Positions 1 through 10,222 of a stretch of 57,827 nucleotides of DNA are shown here, piece after piece (the first letter of the stretch is position 1; every line of letters starts with the position of its first letter). The DNA lies in assembly GCA_003560975.1 (NCBI GenBank), contig PWJA01000088.1, positions 1 to 57,827 of the forward strand, written 5' to 3'. Made by a program: the position numbers and the translations under genes. Below the pieces are notes generated by a model, which did not search any database, was not told the DNA's origin, and worked only from the letters and a program-made list of their open reading frames with translations. Source of the DNA: Gammaproteobacteria bacterium (lineage in GTDB: Bacteria; Pseudomonadota; Gammaproteobacteria; Xanthomonadales; Wenzhouxiangellaceae).

Positions 1-368
1 AGTTCCGGAATCGACAGCGGTTTGTTGAGGTAGGCATCGAAGCCGTCGGCGAGCAGGCGCTCGCGCTCTTCGGGCCTGGTATCGGCGGTGAGCAGAATCA
101 TGCGCGCCCGGGAGGACGGCCCGGGCAGATCGCGTATCCTGAGGGCCGTAGCCAGGCCATCCATTTGCGGCATATGCAGGTCCATCAGGATGACATCGAA
201 AGACTCGTTTCGACACCGCTCGATGGCCGACACGCCGTCGGCCGCGGTTTCCACGCGCGCCACCCTGGGGGCCAGGCCGATGCGCAGGAATTCGCGATTG
301 ATTTCGTGGTCATCCACGATCAGCACCTTCAGTGCGTGCAGCGCCTGCCGAAACGATGACCGAGCCAT
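1..368 (-). CDS. Response-regulator receiver domain protein (3' end outside window)
   Basis: The minus-strand frame opens with ATG at 368 and is still open at base 1, giving 122 residues. It reads as a CheY-like receiver domain: the acidic pair D19-D20 in VDDHEINREFL, the phospho-acceptor D63 in ILMDLHMPQMDG, the switch T94 in ILLTADT and the conserved K116 in LNKPLS. The xxNREFL style of the first helix is typical of receiver domains in hybrid kinases and of stand-alone receivers. Whether an output, HPt or effector domain follows cannot be seen. Its start overlaps the proposed start of the divergent gene at 356 by 13 bases, so one of the two starts may be wrong. The receiver call is secure; the full architecture is unknown. 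Confidence 0.85.
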   Translation of the reverse strand, partial: MARSSFRQALHALKVLIVDDHEINREFLRIGLAPRVARVETAADGVSAIERCRNESFDVILMDLHMPQMDGLATALRIRDLPGPSSRARMILLTADTRPEERERLLADGFDAYLNKPLSIPE

Positions 369-2404
369 GCCCTCAATATAGCCGTTGCGGGGCCAGATGC
401 AAGCGTGCGCTGAATGCGGCCCTGGCCCTGGCCGTGGTCTGGTGGGGGAGCGGTGCGGTGGCCGCTCCGGCCGGGGCCGGGCTGGAATTGCACAGCGATG
501 GCGGCCGTTTCGGGGTCGTGTCCTGGAGTCGGCTCCAGCTGGATTATCGTCCGTGGCCGAGAGAAGAGGCGACCTGGACGCTGGACGTCGCCCAGGTGCA
601 GATCGGTGAAGACCTGCCGGCCCTGGATCTGGGTTTTTCCTGTGAGCGCTTCGCCTGGTCCGACGGGCAGCCATCCTGTCCGCTGGGGCGTCTGTCCCTT
701 GCCCGAGCCGGCCAGGAGCCGGAGCTGGTGCTGGACGTCGGCGTGGTTCCCGATCGTGCCGGCGGGTACCGGGTGCGCTCGTCCGGCCAGGAAACCCCTT
801 TCGAGATTCTCTGGTCGGGCGATACCGGAAGCCCCCGGTTCGAGGCTCGCGTGCCTGCGCTGGATCTGTCGTCGCTGCCGGGCGCCTGGCTGAAGGATTT
901 CGGGGTCGATTTTCTGGCCGGCACGATTTCGGCCGAGGTTCGACTGGTCGAGGACCAGTGGACCGGGCGCGTGCAGCTGAAGTCCGGTCTGTTCGACGGA
1001 TGGGAAGGACGGGTCGCGGCCGAGAATCTTGCCCTGGATGTGCACCTGACGCTGGATCTCGACGACGATCCGCCCGCCCTGTCGGTGCAGCTGGAGCAGT
1101 CGGCGGGCGAAATTCTGGCCGGCCCGGTGTACCTGCCATCCCCGGCCCAGCCCATGGAGCTGACCGCCGAGCTGCGTCGACAGGACGGCGACGGGCCGGT
1201 TCGGGTGAGGTTCTATTTTTCCGATTCCGGAGCGCTGCGCGCAGAGGGCGTGGCCTGGCTGGCCAGCGACGAGACGGGCTGGAGGGCACAGCGGGTGGAG
1301 CTGGCGACCCTGGACGTGGCCTTTCCCGGCTTCTGGCAACGCTGGCTGGACGGACCGGCCGCCGCGGCCGGCTTTGCCGATCTGGAGTCGCAGGGCCGCG
1401 TGTCCGGGGATCTGAGCTGGAGTGAGGGTGTTTTTGAACGGGTCGAGGTGGCGGTGAGCGATGTTGCCCTGGCCGATCCCGCCGATCGGGTGGGACTGGC
1501 GGGTCTGAACGGCTCGGTCAGCGGTCGCGACGGTTCGATCCGCCTGGATCTGGCCTGGGACGGGGCCGGGTTGCTGGGCTTGCCGCTGGGTTCGGCGTCC
1601 GTGCTGCTGCACCACGATGAGGTCGGACTGCGACTGCTCAGGCCGGTTGCGGTGCCGCTGCTCGACGGGGCCGTGGCGATCGACGGCCTGGCCTGGCTGA
1701 ACGTGCCGGAAGCACCGTCACGGCTGATTGTCGATGCTCGGATCGAGCCGGTCGATCTCGGGCTGCTGACCCGCCAGCTGGGTCTGATCGAGTTCGGCGG
1801 AACCCTGGCCGGGAGCTTTCCCGGCGTCCAGTTCGAGCAGGAGCGGCTGGCGTTTACCGGCGGCATCGACGTCGCGGCTTTTTCCGGCAGGATTCGTATC
1901 GATGACCTGGTCGTGGAGCGGCCGTTTGGCAGTTTGCCGGCGCTGGCCGCCCAGCTGCGGTTCGACCGTCTCGACCTGCTGGAGTTGACCGGCGCGTTCA
2001 ACTTCGGGCGCATGGAGGGTCAGGCCTCGGGCTGGGCCCACGATCTGCGCCTGCTCGACTGGCGCCCGGTGGCCATGGACGCGCGATTCTTTACCCACGA
2101 GGATGTGCGCCGGCGGCGCATCAGCCAGCGTGCCGTGGAAAATCTGTCCAGCCTGGGGGGTGCCGGGGGCGCGATTGTTTCGGGCACGATCCTGCGGGTG
2201 TTCGACGACTTTCCCTATCGACGCGCCGGCCTGGCCTGCCGGCTGAGCAACAACATCTGCCACATCGACGGCGTCGCCGCGCACGATTCCGGCGGGTTTT
2301 ACATCGTCGAAGGGCGCGGCCTGCCGCGGCTGGACATCGTCGGCCACCGCCGCCTGGTCGACTGGCCGCAGCTGATCGGGCAGCTGGAAAGCATAATCGA
2401 CTGA
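356..2404 (+). CDS. Secreted AsmA/YdbH-like large protein
   Basis: About 682 residues. A positively charged stretch (CKR) precedes a hydrophobic run and an AVAAPAG cleavage-like site near residue 35-40, so a signal peptide or N-terminal anchor is likely. The remainder is beta-rich with repeated short amphipathic strands and LDxxL-type segments, as in AsmA-like and YdbH proteins that act at the periplasmic/outer-membrane interface. The C-terminal part (GGFYIVEGRGLPRLDIVG) resembles that group by eye. ATG 356 is the only ATG/GTG/TTG that keeps the basic residues of the signal peptide without running deep into the divergent gene, but it overlaps that gene's start by 13 bases. It is followed after one base by the convergent CorB-like gene. 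Function in lipid transport or envelope assembly is inference. Confidence 0.6.
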   Translation: MTEPCPQYSRCGARCKRALNAALALAVVWWGSGAVAAPAGAGLELHSDGGRFGVVSWSRLQLDYRPWPREEATWTLDVAQVQIGEDLPALDLGFSCERFAWSDGQPSCPLGRLSLARAGQEPELVLDVGVVPDRAGGYRVRSSGQETPFEILWSGDTGSPRFEARVPALDLSSLPGAWLKDFGVDFLAGTISAEVRLVEDQWTGRVQLKSGLFDGWEGRVAAENLALDVHLTLDLDDDPPALSVQLEQSAGEILAGPVYLPSPAQPMELTAELRRQDGDGPVRVRFYFSDSGALRAEGVAWLASDETGWRAQRVELATLDVAFPGFWQRWLDGPAAAAGFADLESQGRVSGDLSWSEGVFERVEVAVSDVALADPADRVGLAGLNGSVSGRDGSIRLDLAWDGAGLLGLPLGSASVLLHHDEVGLRLLRPVAVPLLDGAVAIDGLAWLNVPEAPSRLIVDARIEPVDLGLLTRQLGLIEFGGTLAGSFPGVQFEQERLAFTGGIDVAAFSGRIRIDDLVVERPFGSLPALAAQLRFDRLDLLELTGAFNFGRMEGQASGWAHDLRLLDWRPVAMDARFFTHEDVRRRRISQRAVENLSSLGGAGGAIVSGTILRVFDDFPYRRAGLACRLSNNICHIDGVAAHDSGGFYIVEGRGLPRLDIVGHRRLVDWPQLIGQLESIID

Positions 2405-2405
2405 G

Positions 2406-3674
2406 TCATTCCTCGTCGGCCTCCACTTCACTGACCCGAACCTTGCGAATCCGCATGTCGGCCATATCGACGATGGTCAGGGCCAGGGGTCCGATTCGCA
2501 CGCAGGTATGGCCGTCCGGCAGCGATTCCAGCTGCTCCAGAATGAGCCCGTTGAGGGTCTTGGCGCCGGCGGTGGGCAGATCCCAGTCCAGGCGCCGGTT
2601 GAGCATGCGAACCGTGGCCGCACCGTCGATGATCCAGGTATCGTCTTCGAGCTTGCGAATCAGCTTCTGGCGGGTGCCCCCCTCGGTGGTGTACTCGCCG
2701 ACGATTTCTTCGAGAATGTCGTCCAGGGTCACCAGGCCCTGGATATCGCCGTATTCGTCCACGACCAGGCCCATGCGCCGCTCCCGGCTCTGGAATTCCA
2801 GCATCTGCTGGGTCAGGGTCGTGCCTTCGGGGATGAAGTAGGGCGAGCGCACGGCGCGCATCAGGGCGTCGCGGTCGAGACGACCCTGGGCCAGCCGGGT
2901 GACCACGGTCCGAATGTGCAGCAGTCCGACGGCCTGGTCGATATCACCGCGCCAGACCGGCAACCGGGTGTACACCGACTGGGTCAGGGTCTGCAGAATG
3001 GTTTCCCAGCTGTCGTCGAGGTCAATGCCGACGATGTCGTGGCGCGGCACCATGACGTCGTCGACCGTGCCGTGCTCCAGATCCAGGATGTTGATCAGCA
3101 TGCGCTGGTGGTTGAGCGAGATGTGACGGCCCCCTTCCTTGACCAGCAGGCGCAGCTCGTCGCGGTTGAGCGCGTCGACGTGCACGCCGGTCGGGCGCAC
3201 GCCAAACGGCCGGAGCAGGCCGGAGGCGACCAGGTTGATCAGCCAGACAAAGGGGTAGAGCAGACGCAGCAGCGGGGTCAGGACGTAGCTGGCCGGATAG
3301 GCGATGCGCTGGGGGTAGATGGCGGCCAGGGTCTTGGGCGTGAGTTCGGCAAAGATCAGGATCACCGCGGTCAGGACGACGGTGGATACCCAGATGCCCG
3401 CCTCGCCGAGCAGGCGCAGGGCGATGACGGTTGCGATGGAGGCGGCGAGGATGTTGACCAGGTTGTTGCCCAGCAGGATCAGGCCGAACATGCGGTCGGG
3501 CTGGGCAAGCAGATTCTGGGCCAGGCGGGCGCCGCGATGGCCGGACTGGACCTGGTGACGCAGCCGGTACCGGTTCAGCGCGATCAGGGCGGTCTCGGAG
3601 CTGGAGAAGAAGGCCGACAGGACGATCAGCAGGCCCAGCAGTCCGAACAGGGTGCCCAGGGGGATTTCGGTCAT
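2406..3674 (-). CDS. CorB/CorC-type transporter (DUF21-CBS-CorC_HlyC)
   Basis: 422 residues. The N-terminal ~180 residues form a DUF21/CNNM membrane domain: hydrophobic helices, the SSSETALIALNRYRLRH motif near residue 25-40, and LFAELTPKTLA-type sequence (here IFAELTPKTLA). Two CBS domains follow (about 200-320, including MVPRHDIVGID and GLVVDEYGDIQGLVTLDDILEEIVGE), then a C-terminal CorC_HlyC domain. Proteins of this architecture are inner-membrane Mg2+/Co2+ efflux factors (E. coli YfjD/CorB, MpfA). It lies 7 bases downstream of the CcsA-like gene and is probably co-transcribed with it. The pair divergent from ffh matches the E. coli ypjD-yfjD/ffh arrangement. Confidence 0.9.
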   Translation of the reverse strand: MTEIPLGTLFGLLGLLIVLSAFFSSSETALIALNRYRLRHQVQSGHRGARLAQNLLAQPDRMFGLILLGNNLVNILAASIATVIALRLLGEAGIWVSTVVLTAVILIFAELTPKTLAAIYPQRIAYPASYVLTPLLRLLYPFVWLINLVASGLLRPFGVRPTGVHVDALNRDELRLLVKEGGRHISLNHQRMLINILDLEHGTVDDVMVPRHDIVGIDLDDSWETILQTLTQSVYTRLPVWRGDIDQAVGLLHIRTVVTRLAQGRLDRDALMRAVRSPYFIPEGTTLTQQMLEFQSRERRMGLVVDEYGDIQGLVTLDDILEEIVGEYTTEGGTRQKLIRKLEDDTWIIDGAATVRMLNRRLDWDLPTAGAKTLNGLILEQLESLPDGHTCVRIGPLALTIVDMADMRIRKVRVSEVEADEE

Positions 3675-3681
3675 CGCCCGC

Positions 3682-4524
3682 TCAGGCGAGTCCGGCCAGC
3701 ATCATGCCCGGCCTGCTCCAGGTTCGGTCGAGCATGAGCTCGAGGACAAACTTGCTTCCAAAGTAGGCCAGAATCAGCATGAACATGGCCACCAGCGTCC
3801 AGTTGATGGCGCGTCGGCCGCGCCAGCCCAGCCACCACCGCGCCGCCAGCAGCAGGCCGAACAGAATCCAGGAAACGACAGACAGCGTCGTTTTGTGGAC
3901 CAGGTGCTGGGCCATGAGGTCGTCGACAAAGCTCAGGCCGGCGCCCAGGGCCAGGGTCAGCAGCAGCCAGCCGGCCAGGATCAGGCGAAACATCAGCTCC
4001 TCGAGCACGATCAGCGGCGGCAGCAGTTCGAGCTGGCGGATCGGGCGCGGATGGCGCAGCAGGTAGGTCTGGATCGAGAGCAGGATTGCATTGAGCGCGG
4101 CAATCGTCAGCAGGCTGAAAGCGAGCAGCGCGCTGAGGATGTGGAACTGGAGCATGGCCGGCATGTGGCCGAGATACATGGCGGTCGGGTTGCTCAACCA
4201 CTGCAGCCACACGCAAAAGGCCGCCCCGGGGAAGACCAGAACCCCCGCTTCCAGCGAACGCGCCCCGACGCCGGTCAGCAACAGGACCAGGGCCACCATC
4301 AGGGCCGCCACCGACAGGATGTTGATGAAATTGACGTTCAGGCCCAGATCGGTGCTGGTCTGCAGCCAGGCAAAGCCGGCGTGGGCGACCACGGCCAGCG
4401 CGGCCAGGCCGATGCCGAGGCGGCGCAGGCTGCGCTGGTTCAGGTAGAACGCACGCGCAAGCAGCGCACCGGCGGCCAGGTAGAGCAGTCCGGCGATCAG
4501 GGCGATCGATGCACTCAGTGACAC
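3682..4524 (-). CDS. ypjD: CcsA/HemX-like inner-membrane protein YpjD
   Basis: 280 residues with about eight hydrophobic segments, starting at a GTG (4524). The layout matches the cytochrome c assembly protein/HemX-like family to which E. coli YpjD belongs, including histidines in membrane-flanking segments (for example the AQHLVHKT region near residue 220). Its place next to a corB homologue and divergent from ffh supports orthology with ypjD. The molecular role of YpjD is not established; a link to haem handling or to CorB function is only suggested by family and neighbourhood. No strong Shine-Dalgarno is visible upstream of the GTG, so the exact start is uncertain. Confidence 0.8.
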   Translation of the reverse strand: MSLSASIALIAGLLYLAAGALLARAFYLNQRSLRRLGIGLAALAVVAHAGFAWLQTSTDLGLNVNFINILSVAALMVALVLLLTGVGARSLEAGVLVFPGAAFCVWLQWLSNPTAMYLGHMPAMLQFHILSALLAFSLLTIAALNAILLSIQTYLLRHPRPIRQLELLPPLIVLEELMFRLILAGWLLLTLALGAGLSFVDDLMAQHLVHKTTLSVVSWILFGLLLAARWWLGWRGRRAINWTLVAMFMLILAYFGSKFVLELMLDRTWSRPGMMLAGLA

Positions 4525-4564
4525 GCGGGCGTGCTTTCGGGTGGGAAGCCAAACATTCGATCAG

Positions 4565-4570
4565 TATAAT
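4565..4570 (+). promoter_or_regulatory. Probable -10 element for ffh
   Basis: A perfect TATAAT lies 37 bases upstream of the ffh ATG. No convincing -35 hexamer is seen at 16-18 bases upstream. The site is in the short divergent gap between ypjD and ffh. Confidence 0.55.
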
Positions 4571-4606
4571 GATTTACCGCATCAAATCCCAAGGGAAACG
4601 CCGCCG

Positions 4607-5980
<1,374 letters not shown>

Positions 5981-6017
5981 TCGGGTCATCGGGCTTCCTT
6001 TCCGAGAGCTGAGCCGA

Positions 6018-6023
6018 TACAAT
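6018..6023 (+). promoter_or_regulatory. Probable -10 element for the rpsP operon
   Basis: TACAAT, 78 bases upstream of the rpsP start, in the 120-base gap after ffh. The -35 region is weak. This would give rpsP a leader of roughly 70 bases. Confidence 0.4.
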
Positions 6024-6100
6024 AGGAAGTTTGCTCATGACGGGCAAGTTTTCGTCAGTCTCGGCGTGGCCGGGCTGATTCCTATTCGCAGGAGTGATTG

Positions 6101-6361
6101 ATGGTCAAGATTCGTTTAAGTCGTGGTGGGGCCAAGAAGCAGCCGTTCTACCACATCGTGGTCACCGACAGCCGCAGCGGTCGGGACGGTCGCAACATCG
6201 AGCGGCTCGGGTTTTTCAATCCGGTCGCCCGCGGCCAGGAAGAGCGGTTGCGTCTGGACACCGATCGCATCGACCACTGGGTGGGGCAGGGTGCCCAGAT
6301 GACCGATCGGGTCGAGCATCTGGTTCTGGAAGCACGCAAGGCCCAGCAAACGGCGGCCTGA
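6101..6361 (+). CDS. rpsP: 30S ribosomal protein S16
   Basis: 86 residues, typical for bS16. The N-terminus [20 protein letters not shown] and the ERLGFFNP block are diagnostic. ATG 6101 has a CAGGAG ribosome site at 6089-6094; an in-frame TTG three bases upstream is not needed. It is the first gene of the conserved rpsP-rimM-trmD-rplS operon, and its stop codon overlaps the rimM start by one base (TGATG). Confidence 0.97.
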   Translation: MVKIRLSRGGAKKQPFYHIVVTDSRSGRDGRNIERLGFFNPVARGQEERLRLDTDRIDHWVGQGAQMTDRVEHLVLEARKAQQTAA

Positions 6362-6882
6362 TGAGCGCCGGGGTTGCCGAGAGTACGGTCCTCGTCGGCC
6401 GCATTCTCGGCCCCTGGGGCGTTCAGGGCTGGGTCGGCGTCTACTCGTGGACCGACCCGCCCGAAGCATTGTTCGACTACCACCCCTGGCTTGTCGGCGA
6501 GGACCAGCGGCCGGTCGAGCTCAACGAGTGGCGGCGGTCCGGGAAGCGACTGCTCGCCAGCCTGACGGGTATCGAAACGCCGGAACGGGCGGCCGAATTC
6601 ACCGGCCTGGACCTTCGCGTTGAGCGCGCGTTGCTGCCGCCGCCGGAGCCCGGCCACTACTACTGGCATGATCTGATCGGCCTGGAAGTGGTCAACCTGC
6701 AGGATTTCCGCTGGGGCCGGATTCGGCGCATGCTCCCGACCGGAGCGCACGACGTCATGGAAGTCTCCGGCGAGGCGCGCGCCAGCGTGCTGATTCCGTT
6801 CGCTCAACCCGAAGTGGTCCGCGAGGTCGACCTCGAAGCCGGCCGGGTGCGCGTGGATTGGCCGGAAGACTGGGTCGATTGA
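6361..6882 (+). CDS. rimM: Ribosome maturation factor RimM
   Basis: 173 residues. The N-terminal beta-barrel begins VLVGRILGPWGVQGWVGVYSWTD, the RimM hallmark, and a PRC-barrel follows from about residue 95 (YYWHDLIGLEVVNLQDFRWG). The end VLIPFAQPEVVREVDLEAGRVRVDWPEDW is typical of the family. RimM binds S19 and assists late 30S head assembly. It overlaps rpsP by one base and is followed six bases later by trmD, so translational coupling is likely. Confidence 0.96.
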   Translation: MSAGVAESTVLVGRILGPWGVQGWVGVYSWTDPPEALFDYHPWLVGEDQRPVELNEWRRSGKRLLASLTGIETPERAAEFTGLDLRVERALLPPPEPGHYYWHDLIGLEVVNLQDFRWGRIRRMLPTGAHDVMEVSGEARASVLIPFAQPEVVREVDLEAGRVRVDWPEDWVD

Positions 6883-6888
6883 CGCCGG

Positions 6889-7656
6889 ATGCTGCGGAGA
6901 ATCGATGTCATCACGCTGTTTCCCGAGTGGCTGGAAGGGTTCAAGGCGCTGGGTCTGACCGGACGCGCCCTGGCCGAAGGCCGGGTCGCGCTGAAGTGCT
7001 GGAACCCGCGCGACTTTGCCCCGGGGGTTCACCGCAGCGTCGACGATCGTCCCTACGGTGGGGGTCCGGGCATGGTGATGCGGCCGGAGCCGCTGGCCTT
7101 GTGCCTGGACGCCGTCCTGGCAGAAGACGAGCCGGCGGCGGTGGCCTGTTTGAGCCCGCAGGGCCGGGTGGTGGATCAGGCTGCTGTGGGAGAACTGGCC
7201 CAACGGCCGCGGTTGATCCTGGTCTGCGGTCGCTACGAGGGCATCGACGAGCGCGTGATGGAGACGCGGATCGACGAAGAATGGTCCATTGGCGACTACG
7301 TACTGTCCGGTGGTGAGCCGGCGGCCGCGGTGCTGATGGACGCCGTGATCCGTCTGCAGCCCGGGGTGCTCGGCCACCAGGACTCGGCGGCGGAGGATTC
7401 CTTCGTCGACGCGCGCCTGGATTGCCCGCACTACACCCGGCCGGAGTCCTGGCGCGGGCAGACCGTTCCGGACGTGCTGCTCAGCGGGGACCATGCCCGT
7501 ATCCAGCGCTGGCGCACGGCCCAGGCGGTGCTGCGGACGGCTCGGCGCCGCCCCGATCTGCTCGCCGATCGTCCGCTCAGCGCCACGGAGCGTGCGGCCG
7601 TGGCAGAATTCGGCCTCGCAGGGGGTGCAATTGATGACGAAAGCGGGTTAAAATAA
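6889..7656 (+). CDS. trmD: tRNA (guanine-N1)-methyltransferase TrmD
   Basis: 255 residues, the usual length. It carries the SPOUT knot signatures: YGGGPGMVM near residue 58-66, the active-site segment [11 protein letters not shown] and the SAM-binding knot [15 protein letters not shown]. TrmD methylates G37 of tRNAs reading CCN, CUN and CGG codons and prevents +1 frameshifting. It is third in the ribosomal/tRNA operon, with rplS 49 bases downstream. Confidence 0.97.
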   Translation: MLRRIDVITLFPEWLEGFKALGLTGRALAEGRVALKCWNPRDFAPGVHRSVDDRPYGGGPGMVMRPEPLALCLDAVLAEDEPAAVACLSPQGRVVDQAAVGELAQRPRLILVCGRYEGIDERVMETRIDEEWSIGDYVLSGGEPAAAVLMDAVIRLQPGVLGHQDSAAEDSFVDARLDCPHYTRPESWRGQTVPDVLLSGDHARIQRWRTAQAVLRTARRRPDLLADRPLSATERAAVAEFGLAGGAIDDESGLK

Positions 7657-7705
7657 TGGGCTTGCCTGCCCGGCAGCCGGGCCACACAACGATCAGGAAA
7701 CGGAC

Positions 7706-8065
7706 ATGAGCACCATCATCGACGAAATCAACAAGGAACAGACCCAGCGCGAAATCCCGGACTTTGCGCCCGGTGATACCGTCGTGGTCAATATCTGGGT
7801 CCGCGAAGGCGACCGGCAGCGTCTGCAGGCGTTCGAGGGCGTGGTCATCGCGCGTCGCAACCGCGGCCTGAACTCCGCGTTCACGGTGCGCAAGATTTCC
7901 CACGGGACCGGCGTGGAGCGGGTGTTCCAGACCTACAGTCCGCTGATCGAGTCGATCAAGGTCAAGCGCAAGGGCCTGGTCCGCCGGGCCAAGCTGTTTT
8001 ACCTGCGCAATCTCGAAGGAAAGGCGGCCCGCATCCGCGAGAAGCTCACCCGCAAGAGCGCCTGA
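7706..8065 (+). CDS. rplS: 50S ribosomal protein L19
   Basis: 119 residues. Conserved bL19 features are the N-terminal IIDEINKEQ, the [19 protein letters not shown] strand pair and the [20 protein letters not shown] block. It sits at the 30S-50S interface. It is the last gene of the operon and is followed 31 bases later by a strong intrinsic terminator. Confidence 0.97.
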   Translation: MSTIIDEINKEQTQREIPDFAPGDTVVVNIWVREGDRQRLQAFEGVVIARRNRGLNSAFTVRKISHGTGVERVFQTYSPLIESIKVKRKGLVRRAKLFYLRNLEGKAARIREKLTRKSA

Positions 8066-8096
8066 GCGGCGCCTCGCGCGCGCAGCGCCGCACCCG

Positions 8097-8128
8097 AAAG
8101 GCCGGTCCCCGCATGACCGGCCTTTTTT
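8097..8128 (+). terminator. Intrinsic terminator of the rpsP-rplS operon
   Basis: A perfect GGCCGGTC/GACCGGCC stem (flanked by AAA and TTT) with a 7-base loop, followed by six T residues. Confidence 0.92.
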
Positions 8129-8176
8129 GTGCTCGGCCAGTGTTGGAAACCGACCCGCCCCTTTTCCTGCCCCGCC

Positions 8177-8632
8177 ATGCAAGCCCGATCCCTGCGCTGG
8201 CTGATGAACGTCTGGCCGCCCTACCTTTTCGCCGGCATTCGGGTGCGCGAGATTGCCCGGGATTTTCGGTTCGCCCGGGTCGAGCTGCGCATGGGGCTGA
8301 CCAATCGCAACTACGTCAACGTCCATTTTGGCGGCTCCCTGTTCGCCATGGCCGATCCGTTCTACATGCTCATGTACATCAAGAATCTTGGTCCGGACTA
8401 CGTGGTCTGGGACAAGGCGGCCGAGATCGAATTCGTTCGTCCCGGGCGCGGGCGAGTCTGGGCCGAGTTCCGGCTGGACGAGGCCGACCTGGAGCGGGCG
8501 CGGATGGAAACGGCTGCCGGCCAGCGCTTCCTGGTCCGTCACCCGGTCGAGGTGCGCGACCAGGCCGGTGAACTGGTCGCCTCGGTACAGCGAACCCTGC
8601 ACATCCGCAGAAAGTCCCGCCCAGCAGCCTGA
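8177..8632 (+). CDS. DUF4442 hotdog-fold protein (possible thioesterase)
   Basis: 151 residues from ATG 8177. The sequence MLMYIKNLGPDYVVWDKAAEIEFVRPG, preceded by NRNYVNVHFGGSLFAMADPF, is characteristic of DUF4442 proteins, which adopt the hotdog fold of acyl-CoA thioesterases. The family conserves an N-x-x-G-T/H-x-F-G-type motif on the central helix, seen here as NYVNVHFGGSLFAMAD. Substrate unknown; given the lipid-rich gene content of the window an acyl thioester is plausible but unproven. It is the only gene between the L19 terminator and the convergent bactofilin, so it probably has its own promoter. Confidence 0.8.
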   Translation: MQARSLRWLMNVWPPYLFAGIRVREIARDFRFARVELRMGLTNRNYVNVHFGGSLFAMADPFYMLMYIKNLGPDYVVWDKAAEIEFVRPGRGRVWAEFRLDEADLERARMETAAGQRFLVRHPVEVRDQAGELVASVQRTLHIRRKSRPAA

Positions 8633-8658
8633 CGTTCGGCTCGGGAGGGTTCCGGTGC

Positions 8659-9135
8659 TCAGGCCTCGGCGGTCTTCCGGTCGCCGGCGTCCGGGGCCGT
8701 CTCGGTCGACTCGGCCATCGTCTCGTCGGCGCGGTCCGTGGTCTCCGCGGGCTTGTCGTGGGTGATCTGCCGCGGCGGCTCGTCGCCGCGAATCCGGCTC
8801 GAGCCGTTGAAATGCGCGCCGGACTCGATCACCAGCTGCCCGACGACGACCTCGCCGGTCACCTTCCCGGTGGCCACGATCTCGAGTCGGTCGGCTTCGA
8901 TGGTGCCGTCGAAGGTGCCGCTGACCAGGACCCGCTTGGCCTTGATGTCCCCCTCGACCCGTCCTTCGGCCCCAATGGTGACCTCGGCCTTGGAATCGAT
9001 CGAGCCGTCGATTCGACCGTCGACGTGCAGATTGCCGTCTAGGGCAAGCTCGCCGACCAGGTTTGACCCTGCAGCAAGGACGGTCGTTGCGGTGTTGCGG
9101 CCGTTCTTCGAATGATTTCGACCAAGGATTCCCAT
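8659..9135 (-). CDS. Bactofilin (polymer-forming cytoskeletal protein)
   Basis: 158 residues from ATG 9135. The centre is a run of short beta-helix repeats (LVGELALDGNLHVDGRIDGSI, then VTIGAEGRVEGDIKAKRVLVSGTFDGTIEADRLEI), the right-handed beta-helix of bactofilins. A short N-terminal tail (MGILGRNHSKNGR) and an acidic, low-complexity C-terminal tail flank it. Bactofilins form nucleotide-independent filaments that position cell-wall enzymes. The gene starts 97 bases inside the end of the upstream M23 peptidase gene, in another frame, so the two are almost certainly co-expressed. Confidence 0.93.
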   Translation of the reverse strand: MGILGRNHSKNGRNTATTVLAAGSNLVGELALDGNLHVDGRIDGSIDSKAEVTIGAEGRVEGDIKAKRVLVSGTFDGTIEADRLEIVATGKVTGEVVVGQLVIESGAHFNGSSRIRGDEPPRQITHDKPAETTDRADETMAESTETAPDAGDRKTAEA

Positions 9136-9992
9136 TCGACGCGCTCCTCTTTGGCGAACAGAATGTCGTAGTCGTTGATGGACCAGAGCAGGAAGGGCTT
9201 TGGATCCAGGCGACGGTTGAGATGGCGGACTTCGTAGTGCAGGTGGGGCGCCGTGCTGGCCCCGGTGTTGCCGGCGTAGCCGAGCAGGTCGCCGCGCTGG
9301 ACGTAGCTTCCGGCACGGGTCTTGACCTCGTCGAGGTGCCCGTACACCGTCGAAAACCCGTAGTTGTGGATCAGACGAACCATCTTGCCCAGGCCGCTGC
9401 CCTGGTGTTTGGCGGCCCATTCCACCACGCCGTCGGCGGTGGCGTAGACCGGCGTTCCGCGCGGGGCCCGGAGATCGACGCCGCCGTGCAGGGCCATGCG
9501 CTCCTCGATCGGATGACGGCGCATGCCGAACGGGCTGGTGATCCGCTCGGAGCTGACCGGAAAGCCGGACGGAATGGAATGCAGCATCAGGTGTTTTTCA
9601 TGCGCGGTCTGACTGGCCGTGTCGACGCGCTGGGCCAGCGATCGCTCCGGCTCGGAACGCAGGCCGATCAGGATTTCGATGTTTTCGACCTCGTCGCCCA
9701 GCGCCATCAAGGCCACGGCCTTGGCCTCGACCTCGGACTCCAGTCGGGCCCGTTCGGCGGCCAGCAAGGCGCGTTCGGTCAGGACCTCATCGCGCTGGGC
9801 TTCCAGGGCGACCAGCTCTGCGCTCAGTCCCGAGACGCTCGAGGAAAGGACCTGAATGACGACCGCGCCGGCGACGATCGCCAGGGCCAGGATGCCGGCG
9901 CTGCCGAGCAGCATGCGCCGCATGAGCTGGTTGAGAGTGAAATGGCGGGCGCCACGGTAATTGCTGATTGTGATCTGGTAGCGATTGCGCAT
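9039..9992 (-). CDS. Membrane-anchored M23 (LytM) endopeptidase
   Basis: 317 residues from ATG 9992 (in-frame ATGs at 10019 and 10028 are possible). One transmembrane helix spans about residues 28-49 and a coiled coil about 55-105. The C-terminal LytM domain has H169 and D173 in HGGVDL, H219 in VYGHLDEV and H250/H252 in HLHYEV, the complete zinc and catalytic set, so it should be an active peptidoglycan endopeptidase. The pairing with an overlapping bactofilin gene parallels the CcmA-Csd1 type shape modules of curved and helical bacteria. Last about 97 bases encode both proteins in different frames. Confidence 0.93.
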   Translation of the reverse strand: MRNRYQITISNYRGARHFTLNQLMRRMLLGSAGILALAIVAGAVVIQVLSSSVSGLSAELVALEAQRDEVLTERALLAAERARLESEVEAKAVALMALGDEVENIEILIGLRSEPERSLAQRVDTASQTAHEKHLMLHSIPSGFPVSSERITSPFGMRRHPIEERMALHGGVDLRAPRGTPVYATADGVVEWAAKHQGSGLGKMVRLIHNYGFSTVYGHLDEVKTRAGSYVQRGDLLGYAGNTGASTAPHLHYEVRHLNRRLDPKPFLLWSINDYDILFAKEERVEWESLVEIIRRTAATPQRPSLLQGQTWSASLP

Positions 9993-10222
9993 GTGTTCGG
10001 TTTCGGGCGGGTGCGCCATGCCCGGCATACTGCGGCCGGGCCAGAAGACAGCGCAACATTATCGGCCCGCACCGCGCCGGATGCAAACCGGGTTGGTCGC
10101 GCGGCCGGATTCCGGCGGTCGAACGTCCTTTGGTGCTGTCCCGGCTCTTGAAAAGGAGGGCGCACAGGCCCACTTGCAACCACAGCCTTAGACTGACACC
10201 GTCCACAAAAGGATCTTCTGCC

